Shown: in pieces, positions 55,700 through 63,073 of the stretch | Layout of the letters: every line of letters begins with the position of its first letter | How positions within the stretch are numbered: the stretch's first letter is position 1 | From: Variovorax paradoxus | GTDB taxonomy: Bacteria > Pseudomonadota > Gammaproteobacteria > Burkholderiales > Burkholderiaceae_C | Direction: 5' to 3' | Length of the DNA: 64,000 bases | Assembly: GCF_022009635.1 (NCBI RefSeq) | Contig: NZ_CP091716.1 | Span: forward strand, 7,186,501-7,250,500 | The notes under the pieces: model-generated | Databases searched by the model: none | What the model was told of the DNA's origin: nothing | The model's input: only the letters and a program-made list of their open reading frames with translations | Program-made: the position numbers and the translations under genes

Positions 55700-56300
55700 A
55701 GTTGGTGCGCAAATGATTGGTCGCGAAGAGCCAGTTTGACCTGCCCAGGGCGATGGGCCGGATCTGGTTCTCCACCCGGTTTTTGTCCGCCGGGAGGTCG
55801 CCATCGTCGATGTAGCGCGTGAGCGCCCGCCAACGCTTGAGGCTGTAGTCGATGGCTCTGGCCGTGGCTGACCCCTCGGGCACCTTCTGCCGCTGCGCAA
55901 TAAGCCATTGGTGCAGCGCATCGGCCACCTTGCGGGCGCGCTCTTGGCGGATCCGCTTGCGCTCCTCGCCCGCAAGAGCGGCTACGTCGCGCTCGATGTC
56001 GTAGAGCTCGCCGAAGAACTTCAAGGCTTGCTTACCCACCAGGCTGCCATGGTTGACCCCATAGCTCGTGGAACCTGCACCTCGCGTGCACCAGGCAGCC
56101 GACCTCGGTGATGCCGAACTCGAAGCAGTCCTTGTAACCTGAGAAGTCATCGCACACCAGTGTCCTGCGCCAGCTGTGCTCGCCGCCAAGGCCGAGGAAC
56201 GCGCGGGCATGCCCCCCTCCGCGGCCCTCGGAGAATTCGAACACCACCGCGCGCAGCGTAAGCGACCAGTAATACCATCTTGACCAAGCAATGCTTACCT
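55700..56300 (-). pseudogene. IS66-family transposase (TnpC) remnant, frameshifted
   Basis: Fragments in two frames: ARAFLGLGGEHSWRRTLVCD / DFSGYKDCFEFGITEVGCLV HARCRFHEL (up to about 56050), then KQALKFFGELYDIERDVAAL, DYSLKRWRALTRYIDDGDLP and ADKNRVENQIRPIALGRSNW (down to about 55715). These are the DDE and C-terminal blocks of IS66 transposase. A frameshift lies near 56040, the N-terminus is missing, and the sequence past FATNHLRT does not match the family. Not functional. Confidence 0.8.
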
Positions 56301-56332
56301 GGCCCGCGAGCTAGATTTCGGCTGTCAGCCAT

Positions 56333-56660
56333 AAAAGGTCATTGAACGCCTTGGCTCAATTCTCGCGTCGCTACCGCTGAATCGAGGCCCCCTTCCCCCG
56401 AATTGCCGCTAGTCACCAAACCAAAAAATCACCCATAGGCCGACGGAGCCATATGCAAAAAGCATGGTCAATGTTTCGCGTTGAAGAGCAAGGCATGCGC
56501 CCTGCAAACGAATGCGAATCATCATTTCAACCCTCTCTCATCACAGACGCTCCCCTCGGCTGAGATTGCGCGAGGTCCGTCCGTTCGTCAAGCCGAAGTT
56601 AGTTCACACAGGGACAGCGCATCGCGTGTCCAAGTAGAGGCACTCGGGGGCTAAGATGGG
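56333..56660. other. Intergenic stretch between two IS66 remnants
   Basis: About 330 bp, comparatively AT-rich, with no frame, repeat or promoter I can support. Probably insertion-sequence debris. Confidence 0.4.
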
Positions 56661-56664
56661 ATTG

Positions 56665-57095
56665 TTAGATCGGCTGCAGTGGGCCCCGAGTTACTTCCGA
56701 TCTGTGCTGCCAGTTGTGCGGCAGCAGTTCATCGATGCGGCTGTTCAGATGTGTGGGCAGTCTGGTCAGCACGTCATTAAGGTACGCGTGCGGGTCGTGA
56801 CCGTTGATCTTTGCCGACTGCACGAGGCTCATGACGATGGCGGCGCGCTGGCCGGCCAGCTCACTGCCTGCAAATAGCCATGCTTTTCTTCCGAGCGCCC
56901 ATGGACGGATCAGATTCTCGCAATGGTTGTTATCCACGTTTACTTCGCCATCGCGCAGATTGCGCGTCAGCGCCTCCCAAGCGTTCAAGCTGTAATTCGG
57001 GGTCTTGGCCGTGGCACTGCCGACGTGCCCGCGGGCACGTTCCAACTGCAGCCATGTGTGTAGCTCTTCCCAAAGCGGCTGCGTGACGGCGATCG
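56665..57095 (-). pseudogene. IS66-family transposase, C-terminal fragment (second element)
   Basis: Encodes LWEELHTWLQLERARGHVGS, TPNYSLNAWEALTRNLRDGE, VNVDNNHCENLIRPWALGRK AW and INGHDPHAYLNDVLTRLPTH followed by NSRIDELLPHNW, the conserved end of TnpC. It differs in sequence from the other IS66 remnant. The 5' part is missing; it abuts a Usp gene fragment at about 57,095, so this element's insertion or a later deletion removed the 5' end of that gene. Confidence 0.8.
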
Positions 57096-57412
57096 GCACG
57101 CACGGTCGGGGCGGAGTCGGCCGCTGGGTCATGGGCAGCAGCGCGGAGCACATCCTGCGCATGTCGCCGGTGCCGATGCTGCTGGTCCGTGCGCCCGAGA
57201 GCGCCAAGGCCGAGTCCGAGCACTTCACGCTGCCGAGCGGGATGCTGGCCAGCCAGTGGTTCCTCGTCGGTGGAGCGCGGCGCGATGTCCGTGCCGTGAA
57301 TGCACGGTTGGCATTGACGACGCTCGAGCCAGTACTTCCGCGCGCGGGACTTGCTCCATTTCGACGCAAACCTGACGTGCACAGTCAGCCAGAAACAGCA
57401 AGTGGCAGATAA
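57086..57412 (+). pseudogene. Universal stress protein, C-terminal remnant
   Basis: IGTHGRGGVGRWVMGSSAEH and ILRMSPVPMLLVRAPESAKA match the last 40 residues of UspA proteins. The first 100 residues are absent and the sequence before it is IS66. Reading continues to a stop at 57412 through residues with no Usp similarity. Eighth Usp-type sequence in the window and the only broken one. Confidence 0.75.
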
Positions 57413-57421
57413 AATTTTTAC

Positions 57422-57871
57422 GTGAACAACGCCCGCCTTCGTCGTCTCGCCGCAACGCATTGCCTGTGGTGGTGCTTCGCCGGCGTGGTGCTTTCGATGT
57501 TGCAGCCTTTCCTGTTCACGCACTTCCGCCAGGACGGCTGGGAAGACGAGCCCGGCTTTCGCGTGCGCAATGTGGAGGCCATGGCATTGTTCTCTCCCGA
57601 CGACCGGGCGGACCACAAGAAAGAGCTCGAGACGACGCTGTACGCCCCGGCGGGCGCGCATGTCGACACGCCGGATGCATTCCAGCAAGGCATCGAAGCG
57701 CTGATGGCGCTCGTGCTCCTGGTGCTGCCCCTGGTGGTGGTGTTGATGCGGCTCCTCCTGCCTGCAGCGCGCGCCATGTGCGAGTGCGTGCCGCACACCG
57801 GAGGGGCTCCCCCTGCGACTGCGCTGTGGCGAACTCAACCTCCCTCCGCTGCTCCTCCCCTGACGGCCTGA
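57422..57871 (+). CDS. Conserved small membrane protein, paralogue of 60,785 gene (149 aa)
   Basis: GTG start proposed at 57422, no strong ribosome site. A first helix (LWWCFAGVVLSMLQPFLFTH), a soluble middle with FRQDGWEDEPGFRVRNVEAM and GAHVDTPDAFQQGIEALMAL, and a second helix (VLLVLPLVVVLMRLLLPAAR). The gene at 60,785 encodes the same pattern (LQPFIAIHFRDDGWEDEPGF; DQPDAFHDALAGLMALVLAL). Family not recognised. The middle probably faces the periplasm. Confidence 0.65.
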   Translation: MNNARLRRLAATHCLWWCFAGVVLSMLQPFLFTHFRQDGWEDEPGFRVRNVEAMALFSPDDRADHKKELETTLYAPAGAHVDTPDAFQQGIEALMALVLLVLPLVVVLMRLLLPAARAMCECVPHTGGAPPATALWRTQPPSAAPPLTA

Positions 57872-58052
57872 CAAGCGACGTCGCCTGACGTCATCTCCGG
57901 TTGCGCGCTCGCGCGGCCGGCCCTCTTGTTTCTGGCCGAAAGGTTCACATGACTTCGATTCCATGGTGCTCGACGAGCACCCCCTATGCGCTCGCCCGTT
58001 CAATCCGCGAGTCGCCTGAACGCGCAGGCAGGGCAACGATGCGGGGTGCATC

Positions 58053-58667
58053 ATGAACGCGCTCAATATCGCGCTGCTGCATTGGATCGCAGCGGGCGAA
58101 GATCCAGGTTCGTGGGCGCTTCTTGCAGGTCGCACGATGGCACTCTGGGGCGGCCCCGCCAGCGCGGCGATCCTGCTGTGGACGGGATGGAAGAAGCCGT
58201 CCGAGCGCGCCTATCTCCTCGTCGTGATCGCGGGCGCGGCCGCGGCGTCGCTGCTGTCGCACACGCTGGCCTCGGCCTTGAACTTTCAGAGGCCTTTCGT
58301 CCAGGGGCTGGTGCCGGGCTACATCACCCACGACGCGAGCGGCTCGCTGCCGAGCACCCATGCAACCGTGATGTTCTTCGTCGCGGCGGCCTTCCTGATG
58401 CGCGATGAACTGCGTCGCGCCGGATGGGCACTCGTTGTCCTGGCGAGCCTCACCGGGTGGTCGCGTGTCTACGTCGGCGTGCACTTTCCGCTGGACATTG
58501 CCGCGGGGCTCGTGTTCGGCTTGTGCCTGGCCGGCGCGCTTTCGGCTGTCCGTTGGATGCGTCCGAACCGCCGCGGCGCACACGCCGAGCGGCCTGCCCG
58601 CCGCATCGACCGCGAAGCGGCGGGTCTCACGCCTGCACGCCGAACAGGGTTCCCACGCCGGCCGTGA
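58053..58667 (+). CDS. PAP2-family membrane phosphatase, paralogue of 25,228 gene
   Basis: 204 residues. ALNFQRPFVQG (motif 1), GSLPSTHATVMFF (motif 2) and SRVYVGVHFPLDI (motif 3), with the typical five or six helices. N-terminus HWIAAGEDPGSWALLAGRTM matches the copy at 25,228 (RWMAAGDDPGSWMLLAGCLI). Probably undecaprenyl pyrophosphate phosphatase (BcrC-like). The last 41 bp overlap convergently with the VIT-family gene. Confidence 0.91.
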   Translation: MNALNIALLHWIAAGEDPGSWALLAGRTMALWGGPASAAILLWTGWKKPSERAYLLVVIAGAAAASLLSHTLASALNFQRPFVQGLVPGYITHDASGSLPSTHATVMFFVAAAFLMRDELRRAGWALVVLASLTGWSRVYVGVHFPLDIAAGLVFGLCLAGALSAVRWMRPNRRGAHAERPARRIDREAAGLTPARRTGFPRRP

Positions 58668-59334
58668 TTCCCATGGCCAGTGTGCCCCAGAAGGCCACGC
58701 GCCACACGCTGCGCGCGACAGGCGCGCTGCCGATCCTGGCGGCGGCAGCGCCCAACAGCGCGAGGAAGGCGGTCGCGGTGCATATGGTCCACGGCAGGAG
58801 TGCGTCGGAAGGCGCACACGCGACCACGGCGAGCGGCAGCGCAGCACCCACGGCAAAACTCGCTGCCGACGCCAGCGCGGCCTGCAAGGGCCTTGCGCTG
58901 AGTGTTTCCGAGATCCCGAGTTCGTCACGCGCGTGCGCCCCGAGCGCGTCGTGGGCCATGAGCTGCGCGGCGACCTGCTGCGCGAGCTTGTACTCGAGAC
59001 CGCGGCGCACGTAGATCGCCGTGAGCTCCCGGTGCTCCGCGTCCGGCTCCGTGGCGAGTTCGATGCGCTCGCGCTCGAGGTCGGCCTTCTCGGTGTCGGC
59101 CTGCGAATGCACCGACACGAACTCGCCGGCGGCCATCGACATCGCGCCCGCGACCAGACCCGCGATGGCAGTCGTCACGATGGCCTCGTGGCTGGCGTGG
59201 GCGGCGGTGACGCCCACGACAAGGCTGGCGGTGGAGATGATGCCGTCGTTGGCGCCCAGGACGGCGGCGCGCAGCCAGCCGATGTGTTCGGTGCGATGGC
59301 GCTCGGCATGCGCGCGGTAGTGGAGTGATTTCAT
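58627..59334 (-). CDS. VIT1/CCC1-family iron/manganese transporter-like protein
   Basis: 235 residues. The N-terminal block EHIGWLRAAVLGANDGIIST, SLVVGVTAAHAS, and GLVAGAMSMAAGEFVSVHSQ is diagnostic of the VIT family. A charged middle (ADTEKADLERERIELATEPD) and three C-terminal helices follow. Moves Fe(II) or Mn(II) into or out of the cytoplasm. Ends in overlap with the PAP2 gene. Start MKSLHYRAHAER at 59334. Confidence 0.92.
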   Translation of the reverse strand: MKSLHYRAHAERHRTEHIGWLRAAVLGANDGIISTASLVVGVTAAHASHEAIVTTAIAGLVAGAMSMAAGEFVSVHSQADTEKADLERERIELATEPDAEHRELTAIYVRRGLEYKLAQQVAAQLMAHDALGAHARDELGISETLSARPLQAALASAASFAVGAALPLAVVACAPSDALLPWTICTATAFLALLGAAAARIGSAPVARSVWRVAFWGTLAMGITAGVGTLFGVQA

Positions 59335-59347
59335 GGGAAGTTGGCAG

Positions 59348-59905
59348 TCAGCGTGAAGAGCGCCCGGGCAACATGCGAAGGAGCGTGTTGTCGTGCGTGA
59401 GGTAGTGATGGACCAGCGCCGCGGCGGCATGCAGCCCGATGAGGAAATAGCCGGCCGTAGCCAGGGTCTCGTGCACATCCTTGAGCTGCTTCGACAGGGC
59501 TTCGTCTGCCCCCAACAGCGAAGGCACGGACAGGCCGAACAGCACGATGGGCTTGCCCTCGGCGCTGAGTGTGAGCCAGCCCAGCAAGGGCGTGGCGATC
59601 ATGAAGGCGTACAGCGCCAAGTGCATGAGCTGAGACAGCCTGTGCTGCCACGCGGGCGGTGCCGGCACGATCTCCGGCGCAGCGCCCGCGCTCCAGCGCA
59701 CGGCAAGCCGCACGGCCACCAGCGCCAGCACGCTCAGACCGAGCAGGAAATGCAGCGGCTTCAACGCGCTGCGCAGATCGCTGCCCCTGGGCGCGAGCCC
59801 GCGCAGTTCCATACAGGCATAGACGGCGGCAAGCAGCAGCAACATCAGCCAATGAAAGGCAATGACGGCTGTGCCGTAGTGGGAGGTCGAATTTTTCCAG
59901 GACAT
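59348..59905 (-). CDS. Cytochrome b561-type membrane protein
   Basis: 185 residues, four helices with haem-ligand histidines in HYGTAVIAFHWLMLLLLAAV, ALKPLHFLLGLSVLALVAVR, LMHLALYAFMIATPLLGWLT and LKDVHETLATAGYFLIGLHA. Matches prokaryotic cytochrome b561 (CybB-type), which may exchange electrons with quinone or reduce superoxide. 11 bp downstream of the outer-membrane protein gene, same strand. Confidence 0.92.
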   Translation of the reverse strand: MSWKNSTSHYGTAVIAFHWLMLLLLAAVYACMELRGLAPRGSDLRSALKPLHFLLGLSVLALVAVRLAVRWSAGAAPEIVPAPPAWQHRLSQLMHLALYAFMIATPLLGWLTLSAEGKPIVLFGLSVPSLLGADEALSKQLKDVHETLATAGYFLIGLHAAAALVHHYLTHDNTLLRMLPGRSSR

Positions 59906-59916
59906 GTCGCGTGCCC

Positions 59917-60705
59917 TCAAAAATGCGTACCGACGATGAACTTGAGCAGCCAGCGGTCGGCTTCGCCGGTCAGGCCCTTTCCGATGCCGACGTTCACATC
60001 GAAGCGATCGAACTCGTGGTCCAGCGCCACGAACAGCGTCTTGCTGTTCTTGCGCAGCGGATCGGGATGCGACAGCGGACCGAGTTCGTTGTAGGTCTCC
60101 ACACCGATCTGGGTCTTGTCGTTCAGGGCATAGGCGATCTTGGCGTCCACGTCGAGCGTGACGGGCCCGCCGTGCGGCGACAGGCTCCAGTCGATGTTGG
60201 GATTCACCGCCAGCGTCCAGGGGCCGGTGCGGTATCCAAGAATGCCCTTGAGCTCGGCGTTCCATGCGGTGGGAGACACGCGCAGGCTGGTCTTGCCGAT
60301 TTCCAGGTTCGCGCCCCAGAACATCCCCTGTGTCTTGTCGTGCGGTGCGATGTACTTGATGCGGACCTTGGCGCCATCCACCTTGGGGTCGGCATTGGGA
60401 GCGCGGCTGGAGAGCACGTAGAGCCCGAGCTCCAGCGTGTCGCTCACGCCGTAGTAGAACTCGGGCGTGAGGCGGTAGACATGCCGCGGCGGCTGCTCGC
60501 CCGCGTAGCCCGGGCTGGACGCGCCGGAGACCACATAGTTGTTGTGGACATCGACACCGAACTGCCCCGGGGCACTCATGTCGTCGAGATAGACCTGGAT
60601 TTCTTCAGGAGCGGCCATGGCCCGCGGCGCAACGGACATTGCGCCGGCAAGAAGCAGGATGCCGATGGCGCCATGGACGCGCGCGCGGCTGGAAGATGAA
60701 TTCAC
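59917..60705 (-). CDS. Outer-membrane beta-barrel protein
   Basis: About 262 residues. Signal peptide (GAIGILLLAGAMSVAPRAMAAPE), then alternating strands such as GQFGVDVHNNYVVSG, FYYGVSDTLELGLYVLSS, KVRIKYIAPHD and a terminal strand WLLKFIVGTHF ending in Phe, as needed for outer-membrane insertion. The GTG at 60705 follows AAAGG at 7 nt; a GTG at 60723 is an alternative. Substrate and function unknown. It precedes cytochrome b561 closely. Confidence 0.7.
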   Translation of the reverse strand: MNSSSSRARVHGAIGILLLAGAMSVAPRAMAAPEEIQVYLDDMSAPGQFGVDVHNNYVVSGASSPGYAGEQPPRHVYRLTPEFYYGVSDTLELGLYVLSSRAPNADPKVDGAKVRIKYIAPHDKTQGMFWGANLEIGKTSLRVSPTAWNAELKGILGYRTGPWTLAVNPNIDWSLSPHGGPVTLDVDAKIAYALNDKTQIGVETYNELGPLSHPDPLRKNSKTLFVALDHEFDRFDVNVGIGKGLTGEADRWLLKFIVGTHF

Positions 60706-60784
60706 GATAGAACCTTTCGACACTGAACAAGATCGCTGCGCGAGCGCGCGCAGCAGGGTCGACGTCGCATGGCGAAGTCGCTGC

Positions 60785-61240
60785 TCAGGTCAATGCAGGG
60801 GGCGCAGTCTTGGGCGGAAGGTGGCGCCATGCGGCGGTGGGCGGAGGTGCCCGGCAACGTGCATGCGGACGCTCGAGCGGGCCGCGCGAGGAAGGCGTCC
60901 GAGGCACCGGCAGGAGCACGATCAAAGGCAGCAAGGCCAGGACCAGGGCCATCAGGCCGGCCAGCGCGTCGTGGAATGCATCGGGCTGGTCGATGCTGGC
61001 GCCCGAGGGCACGAACACCGTGGTCTCGGGGCTGGCCACGTGGCCGGGCCGCTCGTCGGGCTCGAACTGCACGGTGGCGCTGACCGCGCGTATGCGAAAG
61101 CCGGGTTCGTCCTCCCAGCCGTCATCGCGAAAATGGATGGCGATGAAGGGCTGCAGGGCAACCAGCAACATGGCGAGCAGCAGCCACCACGCCACGGATT
61201 CCGGGCGTCGGAGCAGATGCCGATACGGCTGCAGTTTCAT
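60785..61240 (-). CDS. Conserved small membrane protein, paralogue of 57,422 gene (151 aa)
   Basis: Starts MKLQPYRHLLRRPESVAWWL at 61240. Helix 1 WWLLLAMLLVALQPFIAIHF, middle DDGWEDEPGFRIRAVSATVQ, PSGASIDQPDAFHDALAGLM, helix 2 ALVLALLPLIVLLPVP, then a Pro/Arg-rich tail. Shares the DGWEDEPGFR and D-x-P-D-A-F patterns with the product of 57,422. Function unknown. Expressed upstream of the outer-membrane protein on the same strand. Confidence 0.65.
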   Translation of the reverse strand: MKLQPYRHLLRRPESVAWWLLLAMLLVALQPFIAIHFRDDGWEDEPGFRIRAVSATVQFEPDERPGHVASPETTVFVPSGASIDQPDAFHDALAGLMALVLALLPLIVLLPVPRTPSSRGPLERPHARCRAPPPTAAWRHLPPKTAPPALT

Positions 61241-61910
61241 GCGGTCTCGAACCCTGGTCGGAAGGCGGCCGCGCGCGAAAAGGACAGTTCGACCGCGCAA
61301 GCCCGAAAGCGCCAAGGGTAAGCAGGTCGAGCGCAAGAGCAAAGAGGCGCATCGCAATGTGCCCGGGATGCCAAAGAGAATCAGTCTTCTTATTACCTTC
61401 CGCAGCGGCACGCGCTCGCTTTGAGATCGCAAAAGGTAAGCCGTTTGTTGATTTCCATGGAAATCAACAAGCTTGCTGCAGGTGTTCATCGAAGCGCTGC
61501 AGCACGGCGTCGTTGGGGGGTCGTTGGACCAGCGGCAGCGGCAACGCCTTAATCGGCGAGGACGGTCAGCAAGTGGCCCAGCGCCGCCCGAACTTGATGA
61601 GGGCACGTCTGCACGCGCCGTGCACAGTCACACTGAGACAAGTGGTCTTGGGTGAAATCCCTGGTGAGACCTCGCAGATCGCTAAGGTCGACCGATCGTC
61701 GGCAACACCAGTGCGAGAAGTGCGCAACGCAGCCGAGGTCGGCCCGCGTGGTACTCGGCGCGTACTGCCGAGCGGTCAGATGATCGGCGTACGCGAGGAC
61801 GAACGGTGCGAAGAGGCCGTTGCGCAGCCATGCCGTTGACGTCGGCTCATTGGGCTGTTGCCGGTCTCATAGACACCGACCTAAGCTTTTTGAGCTTTCT
61901 CGAACTCTAT
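61241..61910. other. Intergenic region with a 26-bp palindrome and transposon debris
   Basis: No convincing gene. It contains a perfect 26-bp palindrome at 61445-61470 and, on the minus strand just upstream of it, a short open stretch that ends LQRFDEHLQQAC, which may be the tail of another transposase. The right part ends at the left end of the IS5-family element. Confidence 0.45.
61445..61470. repeat. Perfect 26-bp palindrome
   Basis: The left arm is TTGTTGATTTCCA and the right arm is its exact complement, TGGAAATCAACAA, with no spacer. Could be a protein-binding site, a cruciform-forming sequence, or the joint of inverted repeats left by a mobile element. Confidence 0.75.
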
Positions 61911-61926
61911 GGAAGGTCTGATCAAG
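61911..61926. repeat. IS5-family left inverted repeat
   Basis: GGAAGGTCTGATCAAG, matching the inverse of 63051-63066 except for the fifth base. Confidence 0.82.
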
Positions 61927-61974
61927 AGCACGTTTCTTGCATGAATGATTGAACCCTGCAAAGGAGCAAGAGCG

Positions 61975-62952
61975 ATGAGCCAGATCAGTTTTGCGGATGC
62001 GGAGCAAGCGGGCAAGAGGAAAAAGACCAGGCGCGAAGTCTTCCTTGGCGAGATGGAACTGGTGGTGCCGTGGAAGGTGCTGCTCAAGGTCATCGAACCC
62101 CACTATCCAGTGGCAGGGCGAGGTCGTCGGCCTTACTCGCTGCAAGCCATGCTGCGCGTGCACCTGATGCAGAATTGGTTCGCCCTGAGCGACCCGGCGA
62201 TGGAAGAAGCCTTGTATGAGATCGCCTCGCTGCGCACGTTCGCCGGACTCGGTCTGGAGGCGATCCCCGACGAGACGACCATCCTGAACTTTCGCCACCT
62301 GCTGGAGGCCAACGATCTGGCCGAAGACATCTTCAATCAGGTCAACGCCCACCTGGCTAGGAAGGGACTGCTGCTCAAGCGCGGCTCCATCGTGGACGCA
62401 ACCATCATCGCTGCCCCGAGCTCCACCAAGAACAGCACGGGCGAGCGAGATCCGGAGATGCACCAGACGAAGAAAGGCAACCAGTGGCACTTCGGTATGA
62501 AGGCGCACATCGGCGTGGACGCAGACTCGGGGCTGGTGCACACGGTGACGACCACAGCGGCCAACGAGGCGGACGTGGAACAGGTGAGCGATCTGCTGCA
62601 CGGCAAAGAGGACGCGGTGTGGGCGGACTCGGGTTATCGCGGAGCACAGAGCCGGGTAAAGCGCAACGTGCAATGGCACATTGCTGGTCGGCCCAGCGAC
62701 ATAGCGAAGGTGACGCAGAGCCGAGCCAAGGCTAGGGCGCGCAAGCAGGAATACCAGAAGGCCAGCATCCGAGCAAAGGTCGAGCATCCGTTCCGGGTGA
62801 TCAAGCGGCAGTTCGGCCTGGCGAAGGTGAGGTTCAAGGGGCTGGCCAAGAACACGGCACACGTGATCACGCTGTTTGCGCTGTCGAACCTGTGGATGGC
62901 CAGAAGAAAGCTGATTGCAATGGCGGGACAAGTGCGCCCGCAGGTAGCGTGA
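61975..62952 (+). CDS. IS5-family transposase
   Basis: 325 residues, full length. N-terminal FADAEQAGKRKKTRREVFLG, DDE region with GSIVDATIIAAPSSTKN (first Asp), WADSGYRGAQSR (second Asp) and RAKVEHPFRVIKRQFGLAKV (Glu in Y-x2-R-x3-E-like block). AAGGAG lies 9 nt before ATG 61975. Intact, so the element may still move. Confidence 0.95.
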   Translation: MSQISFADAEQAGKRKKTRREVFLGEMELVVPWKVLLKVIEPHYPVAGRGRRPYSLQAMLRVHLMQNWFALSDPAMEEALYEIASLRTFAGLGLEAIPDETTILNFRHLLEANDLAEDIFNQVNAHLARKGLLLKRGSIVDATIIAAPSSTKNSTGERDPEMHQTKKGNQWHFGMKAHIGVDADSGLVHTVTTTAANEADVEQVSDLLHGKEDAVWADSGYRGAQSRVKRNVQWHIAGRPSDIAKVTQSRAKARARKQEYQKASIRAKVEHPFRVIKRQFGLAKVRFKGLAKNTAHVITLFALSNLWMARRKLIAMAGQVRPQVA

Positions 62953-63050
62953 AGGGGCCGCAGAGGCTCTCAACCGCGTGGAATGCTCGGTACGACGAGC
63001 CTGCCAGCGCCGCGGGACCATACGCACACTGGTCATCGAGCCAATTTATG

Positions 63051-63066
63051 ACTTGATCAGACGTTC
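63051..63066. repeat. IS5-family right inverted repeat
   Basis: CTTGATCAGACGTTCC, inverse of the left end with one mismatch. Confidence 0.82.
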
Positions 63067-63073
63067 CCTAGTC

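Larger units (their letters stand above)
61911..63066 (+). mobile_element. IS5-family insertion sequence
   Basis: Ends GGAAGGTCTGATCAAG (61911-61926) and its inverted match at 63051-63066, 15 of 16 identical; the GGAAGGT start is typical of IS5. Flanking bases are CTAT on the left and CTAG on the right, close to the YTAR target preference but not an exact duplication. Length 1,156 bp with one transposase gene. Confidence 0.85.

Noticed and set aside
57225..57455. Minus-strand open frames over the Usp remnant as further transposase pieces
   Set aside because: Translations resemble nothing in IS66 or other transposases I know; they are antisense to the Usp remnant.
61357..61839. Plus-strand frame of 160 codons left of the IS5 element
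   Set aside because: No domain, no ribosome site, and it spans the 26-bp palindrome and debris; composition does not suggest a gene.
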